Assembly: GCF_029623395.1 (NCBI RefSeq)
Contig: NZ_JAPYKK010000009.1
Coordinates: 62,001 to 126,000 of the forward strand
Source of the DNA: Sphingomonas echinoides
GTDB taxonomy: Bacteria > Pseudomonadota > Alphaproteobacteria > Sphingomonadales > Sphingomonadaceae
Reading direction: 5' to 3'
Length of the DNA stretch: 64,000 nucleotides
The translations under genes and the position numbers were made by a program. Each line of letters opens with the position of its first letter. Position 1 is the first letter of the stretch. This document shows, one piece after another, positions 37,633 to 47,130 of this stretch. Below the pieces are notes generated by a model. The model had not been told where the DNA came from and made no database searches. It worked only from the letters and a program-made list of their open reading frames with translations.

Positions 37633-39849
37633 TCACAGGCGCGTCGAGAGTGCGATCTCGAACGATCTTGGAGCACCGATATAGACGTTTGTGGTCGGAT
37701 AGCCTGAATACTCGCCATAAAAGGCGTCCGTCAGGTTGCGTGCCCGCAGCGTTGCCGTCGCCTGAGGGTGGATCCGGAAAGATAGGCTGGCATCGAGAAC
37801 GGCATGCCCGGCGACCCGTATAGTGTTGGCAGTATCGGTAAAGAAGCTACTCGCGTGACGCAGAAACCCCCCTACGGTTACCGTGTCGCCAATCGTGTAG
37901 AGCGCCGACGCGTTGACCGTCGTCGCGGGAATATTGATTGGGCGATTTCCGCGCCGGCTGACCCGCGTTGTTCCCGCGAGCTCGAAGAGTTCGTCATAGC
38001 GTGCGTCAGTGTACGAGACGCCGCCGGACAGACGAAGCGCGGCCACCGGGGAGACCGCCGCGGACAATTCGACACCCTGTGACGACTGGCGACCGCCCTG
38101 GACCGAGAGTGTCGGGATGTTGGGGTCGCGTGTCAGGATGTCCGTCTGCTCGATCCGGTAGATAGCGCCGGTAACGCTCGCTCGCCCGGCCCAACCGCTC
38201 GCCTTGAAGCCAGCTTCATAAGCCCGGCCCTTGGTAAGCCGGAACCGGCTGTTCGCAATCGAGGCCAGCAATATCGATGACACGGGCGACACCGCGGTCG
38301 TGTATTGCCCATAGAGGGTCACATTGGACGTTATGGCCCAGGTGGAGCCGGCGCGCCACGAGATCGGGTCGAAGGTGGGATCGTTCCGATCAATCGCGCC
38401 CGTCATGTTCTGGATCGTTGCACGCTTTAGCGCCATGTGATCCCAGCGTACGCCTCCTACCAGCAACCATTTGGGGGTAAGGTTCAAAGCATCCTCCACA
38501 AATACCGAGGTTTGCTTGAGCCTCGAATCGAACGTGACGTTGGTGGTGGTGAAGATTGCGGTCGTGATTGGCAGAGGGACAATTCCCGGATTGCGCACAT
38601 CGATTGCGGGCAGGGCCGTAACGGGTGCCTGTTGCCGCAGGCTGACGAAATCCGTTTCGTTGTGTTCGACGCCGAGGTTGAGGCGGTTGCGTAGCCCGCC
38701 AAGGGATCGGTCATTTGCGATACCGCCGCGCACGTTCCAGAACTGGTGATCATGCCGGAAATCCTGGTAGCTCTGGCGGAAACTACCATTGGGGAAAACG
38801 GCGGTTGGTGCGACGAACGTCTGGCTGTCCGCCAGCAAAAACGCGCGTTTCGCGGTGTAGCCTGTGAGGTCGAGTGCAACGCTCCAGCCGCCGCCGACCG
38901 TCGCATCCAGGCGCGACCGCATGGTCGTTTCGTTGCTCCCGGAATAAGCGCCCTGTGGATTGTAATTTTGGTGTCGCAACGCGCGATCCGCGACCAAGCC
39001 GGTGGTCGTAGTAACGGCGTCAGTCGGTCGCAGCGCATATTGGCCGGGAATGAGTGGAAGGCCCTGATAGGTCGCGTCGTAGCGATCCTCGAAATAATCG
39101 ACCGCGATCAGCAGCGACAAACGGTCGCTTGGTCGCCACAGGGCGCTGGCTGTCAGTCCGGCCGAAAAGGTGTCGTTGTTATCGACGTCGTAGAGGCTGT
39201 CCGATCGCTGATAGCTGGCATCCGCCCGAACTGCGATGGTGGAGGAAACCGGGAGGTTGACCCCCGCCGCCGCAAACACCGTATCGAAGCTGCCGATCGA
39301 TAAGAAGGTGTCGAGATGGCGTTCGCCCAGGACCGGCTTGCGGGTCACCTTATTGATGACGCCGGCGAGGGCGCCCTCGCCGTAGAGCACGGAGGCGGGC
39401 CCCTTCAGAACTTCGACCCGGTCGTAGTGCCAGCTATTGCTGTCCCGTTGGACGACGGTCGCTGCAGATAGCCGTACCCCGTCCTGGAGGATCGATACGG
39501 TATTGCCGGCGAAGCCGCGCATCGAGACGACTGCCGGATTGCCGGGCACGTTTCCGGCGATCGCCCCGACCACATCGTTGAACGCCTCCCGCGCGGTGCG
39601 AAGCCCACGGACCTGGAGATCCTCCTGAGTCAGGACCTCGACACTTGCGGGAGTCTCTCGGATCGTCAGGCCGAGCCGGCTACCGGCTTGGGCCTGTTCA
39701 TTCAGCTTGAGCTGGTCTCGCTGACCGGTGACGATAATCATTGAATCTGAGCGTTCCCCGGAGGGACCGTTGAGCGTCTGTGCTTCAATCGGCACGGACA
39801 GAAGCAGGCAGGGCGCGGCGGCGCCGGCCAGCAAGTACATTCGGATCAT
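37633..39849 (-). CDS. TonB-dependent siderophore-type receptor
   Basis: 738 residues from the ATG at 39849 (AAAGG 7 nt upstream). A GTG 33 nt upstream has no better site. The signal peptide ends near PIEAQ. The plug has MIIVTGQRDQL, IRETPASVEVLTQEDLQVRG and VLKGPASVLYGEGALAGVINKVTRK. The barrel shows the siderophore-receptor repeats (KQTSVFVEDALNLTPKWLLV, GRAYEAGFKASGWAGR) and ends RSFEIALSTRL. The protein is shorter than the sugar-type receptors in this window and fits the FhuA/FecA-like group. With a DUF2946-like gene before it and PepSY after it, the cargo is probably a metal complex, iron or copper. Confidence 0.92.
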   Translation of the reverse strand: MIRMYLLAGAAAPCLLLSVPIEAQTLNGPSGERSDSMIIVTGQRDQLKLNEQAQAGSRLGLTIRETPASVEVLTQEDLQVRGLRTAREAFNDVVGAIAGNVPGNPAVVSMRGFAGNTVSILQDGVRLSAATVVQRDSNSWHYDRVEVLKGPASVLYGEGALAGVINKVTRKPVLGERHLDTFLSIGSFDTVFAAAGVNLPVSSTIAVRADASYQRSDSLYDVDNNDTFSAGLTASALWRPSDRLSLLIAVDYFEDRYDATYQGLPLIPGQYALRPTDAVTTTTGLVADRALRHQNYNPQGAYSGSNETTMRSRLDATVGGGWSVALDLTGYTAKRAFLLADSQTFVAPTAVFPNGSFRQSYQDFRHDHQFWNVRGGIANDRSLGGLRNRLNLGVEHNETDFVSLRQQAPVTALPAIDVRNPGIVPLPITTAIFTTTNVTFDSRLKQTSVFVEDALNLTPKWLLVGGVRWDHMALKRATIQNMTGAIDRNDPTFDPISWRAGSTWAITSNVTLYGQYTTAVSPVSSILLASIANSRFRLTKGRAYEAGFKASGWAGRASVTGAIYRIEQTDILTRDPNIPTLSVQGGRQSSQGVELSAAVSPVAALRLSGGVSYTDARYDELFELAGTTRVSRRGNRPINIPATTVNASALYTIGDTVTVGGFLRHASSFFTDTANTIRVAGHAVLDASLSFRIHPQATATLRARNLTDAFYGEYSGYPTTNVYIGAPRSFEIALSTRL

Positions 39850-39935
39850 GGAGATACCTTTGACCGACCCGGCGTGAGACACACGCCAGGCCGCAGTTCA
39901 TGGACGCGCCAGACAAGGCAGCGCGGACTGAAGGG

Positions 39936-40346
39936 TCAGCGGTAAGCCGGAGGCCCGCGTAAGGGCGGCCGCAAGAACGCCGGACGTGCGACGGCCGGCA
40001 GGACGGTTGCCGCTAGAACGATGGCGACAATGAAGGCGATCAATGCGGCGAGTTGGATTGGATCGATCGAACCCAGAACCGCTGAGGAGAACCCGGCGAA
40101 GGCACAGGGCATTTCAGTCTTGCCGTGATCTCTCGACGTATCGTGGTCCCCTGCGTCGGCATGCATTCCCGGCATGTCCATCGGCATCGCAGCAGGCATG
40201 ATACCGGAGCACAGGGTCATGACGACGCGGCCGTGATCTACGGTAATCATGTATCCGGTCGGAACGAGCAGCTTGAGAAGCAGTGTCGCCGCGCAGATCA
40301 GCATGGCAAGGCGGCGTTGCGCGAAAAGATGCCGGACGATGTGCAC
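39936..40346 (-). CDS. DUF2946-like membrane protein with Met/His-rich loop
   Basis: 136 residues from a GTG at 40346. An internal ATG at residue 15 is possible, and no strong ribosome-binding site helps decide. There are two membrane segments (residues about 14-34 and 93-118). Between them lies a periplasmic loop with Cys, Met and His residues: LCSGIMPAAMPMDMPGMHADAGDHD and EMPCAF. This layout resembles DUF2946 proteins, which often sit beside TonB receptors for metals. The Met/His/Cys content suggests copper binding, but this is inference. It is 86 nt upstream of the siderophore-type receptor and read in the same direction. Confidence 0.7.
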   Translation of the reverse strand: MHIVRHLFAQRRLAMLICAATLLLKLLVPTGYMITVDHGRVVMTLCSGIMPAAMPMDMPGMHADAGDHDTSRDHGKTEMPCAFAGFSSAVLGSIDPIQLAALIAFIVAIVLAATVLPAVARPAFLRPPLRGPPAYR

Positions 40347-40534
40347 GGCAACCGACTACCGCCGCAGCGGCGAAGTGTCACTTGGCCATTCCGCCGCACG
40401 CCCTTTTTCCGGAAATATCTCTCGATCGGGGGCGGTGGGATCGGAAAGCCGTGCGCCGCACGAGTGGTACTCCGAACCTCGACCTATGGCGTCTCGCGTG
40501 CAAAGGCTAACGATCGCGGTTCCACGAGGTTAAT

Positions 40535-43378
40535 ATGGTCCTGATGGTCCTGCTGCTATTGCCGTTCGCTGCTGCCGTGATGCTGGCGCTGAATGCCCGC
40601 GCATCGCGTGGTGCGCACATCTCGATCGCAGCCAGCGCTAGTGCGGCGGGGCTTTTGGTTCTGTTGGGATTGGCGCCGGGCGTATTGGCTGGCACGCCTA
40701 TGACCGTGCGGATCGGATGGATACCCGCGCTTGGGCTCGACTTCAGCCTGTGGCTCGATCCACTGGCGTTGCTATTCGTCGGACTGATCCTGGGGATCGG
40801 GCTGCTGGTGGTGGTCTATGCGCAGGGCTATCTCAAACGCAACGAGGCGACGGGACGATTCCTGTCGTTCCTGATGCTGTTTCAGGGAGCAATGGTCGGC
40901 ATCGCCCTGTCCAACAACGTCCTGCTCCTGCTGATCTTTTGGGAGCTTACAAGCCTGTCGTCGTTCCTCCTGATCGGGTTCTGGCGCGATCGGGCGGACG
41001 CGCGGCAGGGCGCGCGCATGGCGCTCGCCGTCACCGGCGGCGGCGGGCTCGCGTTGATTGGTGGGATGCTGTTGCTTGGGCAGGCGGCAGGATCGTACGA
41101 CCTGACGACGATCCTTGGCCGTAGCGGTCTGATCCAGGCCTCGCCGCTTTATCCCGCGATCCTTGTCCTCATTCTGCTGGGCGCGTTCACCAAATCGGCG
41201 CAATTCCCATTTCACTTCTGGCTTCCGCACGCGATGGCAGCTCCGACCCCGGTCAGCGCCTATTTGCATTCCGCGACGATGGTCAAGGCGGGCGTGTTCC
41301 TGCTCGCGCGGTTATGGCCGGTCCTGGCGGGCACGCAGATGTGGTTTTTTCTGGTTGCCGGCACGGGCTTGTTGACGATGCTGTTCGGGGCGGCAGTTGC
41401 GTTGTTTCGCAACGATCTGAAGGCGATCCTGGCCTATTCTACGATTAGCCAGCTTGGATTGATGGTGATGTTGCTCGGTTTCGGGACGGCTGCTGCCGCG
41501 GCCTCTGCGATGTTTCACATGATGAACCACGCTGCCTTCAAGGCAGCGCTGTTCATGAACGCCGGCATCGTCGATCACGAAACCGGAACGCGCGACATCC
41601 GCAAGCTCGGCGGTCTGGCGGCGATGATGCCGTTCACGGCGGCGCTAGGTTCGCTAGCCGTGGCGGCGATGGCGGGGTTGCCGCCGTTCGGCGGGTTTAT
41701 CTCCAAAGAGATGATGCTCGAGCAGAGTGCGCATACTGTCGTAGCCGGACAAGGGCTGCTGGTGCCGATCCTTGCGACGGTCGCCGCGACGCTATCGGTC
41801 GCCTATTCGCTGCGCTATGCGACCGACCAGTTCTTTGGCCGACGTCGTTCGAGCGATGGCCCGGTGCCGCACGACCCTGGGATGGCCATGCTGGCGCCAA
41901 CGGCTGTGCTGGTTTTGATCGCGATCGCGCTGGGGGTGATGCCGATGACCATCGCGGGTTCGCTCGTCGCTGCCGTTGCGTGCGCGGTTACTGGCGGGGC
42001 CGCGCCGGACGTGGATTTGGCGCTGTGGCACGGGATCAACCCCGCTTTGACGATGAGCGTCGGTGCGGTGGCGATCGGCGTGCTTCTGCTGTGGCGGCGC
42101 GCGCCGATCGCAGCCTGGCTGGCGAAGCGCCCGGCGCTCGATGGGAAAGCGCTGTTCGATGCGGCGATGGACGCCATCGTTGGCGTTACTCGCCGGGTGA
42201 TCCTCGTTGTTCACGTCGCGTCGCTGCAACGCTATCTCTTCATCCTGTTCGCTGTGGCGACCGCTTTGGCGGTGGATGCGGCGCTAACTCCGGGCGGGCT
42301 CCCCGCCGGGGGGCGCCCAACGCTCCCGGCCGGGCCGGCTGCGATCGTCGCTTGGGTGGCGCTGATCGTTGCGACCGTCGCTGTCGTTGTTCGACAACGC
42401 GAGCGCTTCCTTGCGTTGGTCTTCATCAGCGTTATCGGTCTCGTCGTTGCGCTGGCCTTTATCCACCTCTCCGCGCCTGACCTTGCGCTAACGCAGATCG
42501 CCGTGGAGGTCGTCACCATCGTGTTGATGTTGCTTGCGCTACATTTGTTGCCGAAGACACCGCCGAGCCTGTCCGGCACTTTGCGTATGGGGCGAGACGC
42601 GGCGCTCGCGATCATTGCCGGGGGCGGTACTGGATGGGCTGCCTGGACAATGATGACGCGCGAAACGCGCGATACGGTCTCCGCCTACCACTGGGCGAAC
42701 AGTTATGCGGGCGGCGGCGGGACCAATGTAGTGAACGTAACGCTCGTTGATTTCCGGGCGTTCGATACGTTGGGAGAGATCACCGTGCTGGGGATCGCGG
42801 GGCTCGCCATCTATGCGTTGCTCGAACCCGCTGCGCGCGGTGTTGCAGGGCAGCGCTTGCGGGCCTGGCGCAAGGATACGCCGCATTCGCCCGAGCGACA
42901 TCCGATGATGTTCGTGATGGCGGCACGGCTGCTGATGCCGCTTGCCCTGCTGGTCGGGTTCTACATCTTCCTGCGCGGGCATAATCAACCTGGCGGCGGA
43001 TTCATCGCTGCGCTGGTGTTTGCGATTGCAATCCTGCTCCAGTATCTCGCATCGGGGTTCGATTGGACCGACGAGCGACGTCGAATCGGCGAGCATCCGC
43101 TGATCGCTTTCGGCGTGCTGATCGCCACCGCGACCGGGCTTGGCTCGCTGCTGTTCGACGCGCCGTTCCTGTCGAGCAGTTTCGGGTATTTCCATCTTCC
43201 GCTGATCGGTGAAATCGAGCTGGCAACCGCCACCCTCTTCGATACCGGAGTCGCATGCGTTGTTGTCGGTGCTGTGATGATGGCGCTTGCACAGCTCAGC
43301 CATGTCGCCCAGCGCGCTGCGCGATACGCCGAGGCCAAACCCGAAGACACCGTGAACGATGCGGAGGCGTTGCAATGA
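40535..43378 (+). CDS. mrpA: Mrp Na+/H+ antiporter subunit A (fused A/B)
   Basis: 947 residues, preceded by GAGG 5 nt before the ATG. The N-terminal two thirds are a complex-I NuoL-like antiporter unit (LWLDPLALLFVGLILGIGLLVV, HFWLPHAMAAPTPVSAYLHSATMVKAGVFLLARLWP). A DUF4040-like part follows (residues about 600-690; HLSAPDLALTQIAVEVVTIVLMLLALHLLP). The last roughly 150 residues are an MrpB domain (MPLALLVGFYIFLRGHNQPGGGF), so subunit B is fused and no separate mrpB exists. The complex exchanges cytoplasmic Na+ or K+ for protons and supports salt and alkali tolerance. It heads a six-gene operon with 4-nt overlaps at every junction. Confidence 0.95.
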   Translation: MVLMVLLLLPFAAAVMLALNARASRGAHISIAASASAAGLLVLLGLAPGVLAGTPMTVRIGWIPALGLDFSLWLDPLALLFVGLILGIGLLVVVYAQGYLKRNEATGRFLSFLMLFQGAMVGIALSNNVLLLLIFWELTSLSSFLLIGFWRDRADARQGARMALAVTGGGGLALIGGMLLLGQAAGSYDLTTILGRSGLIQASPLYPAILVLILLGAFTKSAQFPFHFWLPHAMAAPTPVSAYLHSATMVKAGVFLLARLWPVLAGTQMWFFLVAGTGLLTMLFGAAVALFRNDLKAILAYSTISQLGLMVMLLGFGTAAAAASAMFHMMNHAAFKAALFMNAGIVDHETGTRDIRKLGGLAAMMPFTAALGSLAVAAMAGLPPFGGFISKEMMLEQSAHTVVAGQGLLVPILATVAATLSVAYSLRYATDQFFGRRRSSDGPVPHDPGMAMLAPTAVLVLIAIALGVMPMTIAGSLVAAVACAVTGGAAPDVDLALWHGINPALTMSVGAVAIGVLLLWRRAPIAAWLAKRPALDGKALFDAAMDAIVGVTRRVILVVHVASLQRYLFILFAVATALAVDAALTPGGLPAGGRPTLPAGPAAIVAWVALIVATVAVVVRQRERFLALVFISVIGLVVALAFIHLSAPDLALTQIAVEVVTIVLMLLALHLLPKTPPSLSGTLRMGRDAALAIIAGGGTGWAAWTMMTRETRDTVSAYHWANSYAGGGGTNVVNVTLVDFRAFDTLGEITVLGIAGLAIYALLEPAARGVAGQRLRAWRKDTPHSPERHPMMFVMAARLLMPLALLVGFYIFLRGHNQPGGGFIAALVFAIAILLQYLASGFDWTDERRRIGEHPLIAFGVLIATATGLGSLLFDAPFLSSSFGYFHLPLIGEIELATATLFDTGVACVVVGAVMMALAQLSHVAQRAARYAEAKPEDTVNDAEALQ

Positions 43379-43731
43379 GCCTCGAGTTCCTGATCGCGAG
43401 CGCAATTGCCGTGCTGACCGCGGGGGGCATCTACTTGTCGCTGCGCGGCCGCACGTTTCAGGTCGTTCTGGGGCTGACCTTGTTGTCCTATGCCGTAAAC
43501 CTGTTCCTGTTTGCGATCGGTCGACTGGTCGTCGATCGGCCGCCGCTGTTCGCGAAGGGCGTGACCGACCATGCCGACCCCCTGCCGCAAGCCTTGGTGC
43601 TGACCGCGATCGTCATCACCTTCGGCATGACCGCGCTAGTCGTGATCCTGTCCCTGCGCAGTTACCTCGAAAGCGGATCAGACCAAGTCGATGGTCGTAC
43701 CGATATTCCGCGGGACGAGACGCCATTATGA
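43375..43731 (+). CDS. mrpC: Mrp antiporter subunit C
   Basis: 118 residues, NuoK-like, with three membrane segments: LIASAIAVLTAGGIYLSL, FQVVLGLTLLSYAVNLFLFA and ALVLTAIVITFGMTALVVIL. The acid and amide residues of the NuoK family appear in DPLPQALVLTAIVI. The ATG overlaps the mrpA stop (ATGA). It forms part of the membrane arm between subunits A and D. Confidence 0.94.
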   Translation: MSLEFLIASAIAVLTAGGIYLSLRGRTFQVVLGLTLLSYAVNLFLFAIGRLVVDRPPLFAKGVTDHADPLPQALVLTAIVITFGMTALVVILSLRSYLESGSDQVDGRTDIPRDETPL

Positions 43732-45254
43732 TGCCGATCGACCAACTGGTCATCGCGCCGATCGTTATACCCGCAATCGTCGCGCCGTTGACGCTGCTGG
43801 CGATGCGCCGGCGGCGTCGTGTCGGGATGGCGCTCTCGCTGGCAGGATGCGGTGCGATGCTGGTCGCAGCGCTCGCGCTGTTCGGCATTGCGCAGGACGA
43901 TGCGATCCGCGCCTATCCGCTTGGGGGCTGGCCTGCTCCGTTCGGCATCGTGCTGGTGCTCGATCGATTGTCCGCAATGATGCTAGTTGTGGCGGCGGTG
44001 CTTGCGCTGGTGGTGATGCTTCATGCTGTTGTGACCACGGTGGACCGCAAGGGCTGGCATTTCCATCCCATGTTCCACTTCCAGCTGCTCGGTCTGAACG
44101 GCGCGTTCCTGACGGGCGACCTGTTCAATCTGTTCGTGTTTTTCGAGGTGTTGCTGATCGCGTCCTATGGGCTGATGCTCCATGGGCAGGGCGCCGCCCG
44201 ATTGAAGGCGGGGGTCACGTACGTCATCGTCAATATCGTCGGATCGGCACTGTTCCTAATCGCACTGGGCCTGCTGTATGGGCTGACCGGTACGCTCAAC
44301 ATGGCGGATCTCGCCCGGCGGATCTCGCTTCTCGGCGCCGAGGACCAGGGGTTGATCCGTCTGGCGGGGCTCCTGCTGCTGACAGTATTCGCGCTTAAGG
44401 CCGCGGTCGTGCCGCTACATTTGTGGTTGCCGCGTACGTATGCGGCGACCACCCCGGTGATCGCGGCACTGTTCGCGATCATGACGAAGGTTGGCGTCTA
44501 TGCGATGATTCGCACGGTACCCCTCCTCTTCGGTGATAGCGCCGGCGCGGCGGCGTGGGTGCCCGCACCCTGGCTGCTGCCGGCGGCAGCGGTGACAGCG
44601 ATCGTCGGCTTTGCGGGCGTCCCCGCGGCGAGGGCGATGAGAGAGCAGGCGGCGTTCGCGATCCTTGGCTCGACGGGCACGGTATTGCTGGCCGTATCGT
44701 GCTGGACGCAGGAGACAACGGCGGCCGCCTTATTCTATCTCGTCCACGCCACATATGCGGGGGCCGCTCTGTTTCTCGTCGCCGACGCGACGTCGCGACG
44801 ACGTGGTCAATATGGCGACGCAATTGTTCCAAGTCCGCGCTTCGCGGGGCAGCAGGCGTTGGGCTTGCTCTTCCTCGCGGCAACGATTGCTGCGACTGGG
44901 TTGCCGCCATTGTCTGGTTTCGTGGCAAAGCTATTTATTCTTCAGACGACCTTTCCCACCAAAGCGTGGGTGGCGATTTGGGCGACCGTGCTTTGTACGA
45001 CGCTGGTTGGCGTCGTTGGGTTTGCGCGCTGCGGCAGTGCGCTCTTCTGGAAGGCGCCAGCGGGTGACGCCGATCCGATCGCCTCCGTCGAGCGATCCGG
45101 CATTGAATTCGCCGCGCCCTCCGCTTTGATAGCGCTTCTCGTGCTTCTAATGTTGGGGGCTGGCTGGGCAACCACACAGACTCAGGCCGCCGCAGCGCAA
45201 ATCTACGCACCGCAACGGTACATTCTTGCCGTTCTGGGGGGGGAGCCATCGTGA
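43728..45254 (+). CDS. mrpD: Mrp antiporter subunit D
   Basis: 508 residues from the ATG at 43728, which overlaps the mrpC stop. A second ATG follows directly at 43731. It is a NuoM/NuoN-like antiporter subunit with about fourteen membrane segments. Marks are FHFQLLGLNGAFLTGDLFNLFVFFEVLLIASYGLM (the Glu in FFEVLL is the family's proton-channel residue) and AAVVPLHLWLPRTYAATTPVIAALFAIMTKVGVYA, which holds the conserved Lys of the discontinuous helix. With MrpA it provides the ion-translocating core. Confidence 0.95.
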   Translation: MMPIDQLVIAPIVIPAIVAPLTLLAMRRRRRVGMALSLAGCGAMLVAALALFGIAQDDAIRAYPLGGWPAPFGIVLVLDRLSAMMLVVAAVLALVVMLHAVVTTVDRKGWHFHPMFHFQLLGLNGAFLTGDLFNLFVFFEVLLIASYGLMLHGQGAARLKAGVTYVIVNIVGSALFLIALGLLYGLTGTLNMADLARRISLLGAEDQGLIRLAGLLLLTVFALKAAVVPLHLWLPRTYAATTPVIAALFAIMTKVGVYAMIRTVPLLFGDSAGAAAWVPAPWLLPAAAVTAIVGFAGVPAARAMREQAAFAILGSTGTVLLAVSCWTQETTAAALFYLVHATYAGAALFLVADATSRRRGQYGDAIVPSPRFAGQQALGLLFLAATIAATGLPPLSGFVAKLFILQTTFPTKAWVAIWATVLCTTLVGVVGFARCGSALFWKAPAGDADPIASVERSGIEFAAPSALIALLVLLMLGAGWATTQTQAAAAQIYAPQRYILAVLGGEPS

Positions 45255-45742
45255 TCCGACACATCGTTCCGCATCCGGCATTGTCGGTAATGCTCCTCGG
45301 CGTTTGGTTGTTGATGGCCAACAGCATCACCGTAGGAGGCGTTTTACTGGGTGGAGCATTCGGCCTCATTCTGCCCAAGTTTACCGAGCCGTTCTGGCCT
45401 GACCGCCCACGCGTCCGCTTCGGCGGCGCCCTGCTCCAATATTGCCTTGTGGTCCTGTTCGATATCGTCGTGGCGAATTTCGAAGTTGCCTGGCTGATCC
45501 TGTTCCGCCGTAACCGTGATCTGCGGTCGCGTTGGCTGGTGATCCCGATTACACTTTCGACACCCGAAGCAATCACCGTGCTCGCCGCGACGATCAGCCT
45601 GACGCCTGGGACCGTGTCGTCGGATATCTCGGCTGATAGGAAATCGTTGCTGGTTCATGCGCTGGATGTCGCGGACGCTGCTGCTGAGATCGCGCGGATC
45701 AAAACCCGCTACGAAGCGCGGCTACACAGGATTTTCGCATGA
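45251..45742 (+). CDS. mrpE: Mrp antiporter subunit E
   Basis: 163 residues from a GTG start that overlaps the mrpD stop (GTGA). It has two or three N-terminal membrane segments (LSVMLLGVWLLMANSITVGGVLLGGAFGLILP) and the conserved stretch YCLVVLFDIVVANFEVAWLIL. The soluble part carries TPEAITVLAATISLTPGTVSSDIS, typical of MrpE/MnhE. The subunit is needed for assembly and activity of the complex. Confidence 0.93.
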   Translation: MIRHIVPHPALSVMLLGVWLLMANSITVGGVLLGGAFGLILPKFTEPFWPDRPRVRFGGALLQYCLVVLFDIVVANFEVAWLILFRRNRDLRSRWLVIPITLSTPEAITVLAATISLTPGTVSSDISADRKSLLVHALDVADAAAEIARIKTRYEARLHRIFA

Positions 45743-46008
45743 TCACCTTAACACTTCAGATTGCGCTGGGATGTGTGGCGCTTGCATTGCTCTTCAACGG
45801 GTGGCGATTGCTCAAAGGTCCAGCGCTCGGCGACCGGATCGTTGCGCTCGACACGATGGTCATCAATGCTATCGCGCTGATCATCTTGATCGGAATGATC
45901 GGCGAGAGCGACGCCTATTTCGAGGCGGCGTTGCTGCTTGCGATGGTCGGTTTTGTCAGCACAATCGCTTACTGCAAATTCATCCTGCGCGGGGACATCG
46001 TGGAATGA
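45739..46008 (+). CDS. mrpF: Mrp antiporter subunit F
   Basis: 89 residues with three membrane segments. The family signature is the cytosolic stretch LLKGPALGDRIVALDTMVINAIALII, and the end reads FVSTIAYCKFILRGDIVE. The ATG overlaps the mrpE stop by four bases. It is a small structural subunit of the antiporter. Confidence 0.93.
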   Translation: MITLTLQIALGCVALALLFNGWRLLKGPALGDRIVALDTMVINAIALIILIGMIGESDAYFEAALLLAMVGFVSTIAYCKFILRGDIVE

Positions 46009-46418
46009 CCATGGTGGTGGAAATTATGGTCTGCGCGTTGGTTCTGCTGGGCGCGGCATTCGTGCTGATCGGGAGCTGGGCCCTCGTCCGCCTGCCATCG
46101 ACGATGGAGCGGTTACACGGTCCAACCAAAGCGACGACGCTGGGACTCGGATCGCTGCTGGTGGCGTCGGTTTTCTATTTCCAAGGACGGCTCGGTGTTT
46201 GGACCGCGCATGAGCTGCTAATTGCGCTGTTCCTGTTCATTACTGCACCGATTTCGGCCAACATGATCGCCAAAGTACACCTTCACCGTGTCCGGATTGG
46301 TGCATTCGAGGAACCCGACACCAAAGCAGGGGCACCGCCGCGTCCGCCGGGGGAGGGCGATTGGGCAACGTTCGAGGCGCCAACGCGCAATACCCAGGCG
46401 TCGACCGCCAATACCTGA
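46005..46418 (+). CDS. mrpG: Mrp antiporter subunit G
   Basis: 137 residues from the ATG at 46005, overlapping the mrpF stop. Three membrane segments carry the MrpG marks: LGAAFVLIGSWALVRLPSTMERLHGPTKATTLG and LLIALFLFITAPISANMIAKVHLHR. A charged, proline-containing tail of about 35 residues extends past the usual family length. It is the last gene of the operon. No clear hairpin follows within 100 nt. Confidence 0.93.
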   Translation: MTMVVEIMVCALVLLGAAFVLIGSWALVRLPSTMERLHGPTKATTLGLGSLLVASVFYFQGRLGVWTAHELLIALFLFITAPISANMIAKVHLHRVRIGAFEEPDTKAGAPPRPPGEGDWATFEAPTRNTQASTANT

Positions 46419-46763
46419 AGTCCCTCTACATCAACAGTCTCAAGCTCTTTGTTAATCCGGCTCACACAGTAAGGAAACACGAGCGCGCATTTGCCGGACA
46501 TGCAGGGCGGCGGCAAATACCTGATCGAGGCTGAGTTGTCGCAATTCGATCAAGGAGGCGCTCAAGTTGTCCCCGATCGCTCCTTACTACCTCACGGGCT
46601 GGTCGTGTCGCACTGTCGATGCGAGCATCGCAACAAAGCCGCATACGCTTTCGAACGACATCGATGCGATCGACATTGTCAGGGCTGGCTGAATCCGCGA
46701 AAGTCCCACGGAATCCCGCCGTCGCAATATCGCGCTACCGGGTAGAACCATCTAGGATATTCC
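46419..46763. other. 345-nt intergenic region after the mrp operon
   Basis: There is no supported gene, hairpin or repeat here. The base composition is somewhat lower in GC than the neighbours, and the only open frames are short and lack recognisable starts. Confidence 0.4.
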
Positions 46764-46985
46764 GTGACAGCGACCGTTATCACTCCGAGCGGCCCGGGCG
46801 CCATGGAAGCCGGCCTGGTCCTTGACGAAGACGGCCAGCGCTTCGTCGTCCTGACGTTCAAGGAACCCAAGGGCGAACCTACACTGGTCACGTTCACGGT
46901 TCCAATCTTCCAGAATTATGTTGAGCATCTCGTTCGAACGGCAAAGGCGGCTGACGAAGAAGCCAATTGGGGAATCCCCGGCTGA
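46764..46985 (+). CDS. Small hypothetical protein
   Basis: 73 residues from a GTG at 46764, with AGGA (46754-46757) six bases upstream. The product is acidic, soluble and has alternating hydrophobic residues suggestive of beta strands (EAGLVLDEDGQRFVVLTF, TLVTFTVPIF), followed by one helix (NYVEHLVRTAKAADEEAN). I do not recognise the family. It stands alone between the mrp operon and a convergent glycosidase-like gene. A strong hairpin lies about 85 nt after its stop, consistent with a real transcript. Confidence 0.55.
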   Translation: MTATVITPSGPGAMEAGLVLDEDGQRFVVLTFKEPKGEPTLVTFTVPIFQNYVEHLVRTAKAADEEANWGIPG

Positions 46986-47068
46986 TACGGAGAGTAGCCA
47001 ATCCTTATTTTAAGGTCGCCGTCGCACGTCTTTAGCCAGTACCAGCGGCACTTCGGACGACATCAAGT

Positions 47069-47104
47069 TGCAGTGGGCGGGGCTATTACGCCCCACCCAC
47101 TGCA
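47069..47104. terminator. 15-bp hairpin between convergent genes
   Basis: TGCAGTGGGCGGGGC (47069-47083) and GCCCCACCCACTGCA (47090-47104) pair over 15 positions with one mismatch and a 6-nt loop (TATTAC). It sits between the small protein ending at 46985 and the glycosidase-like gene ending at 47131. It can therefore serve both strands. T-runs are absent. Confidence 0.6.
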
Positions 47105-47130
47105 TCGATCCGAAGCCGTTGCCAGTTCCT

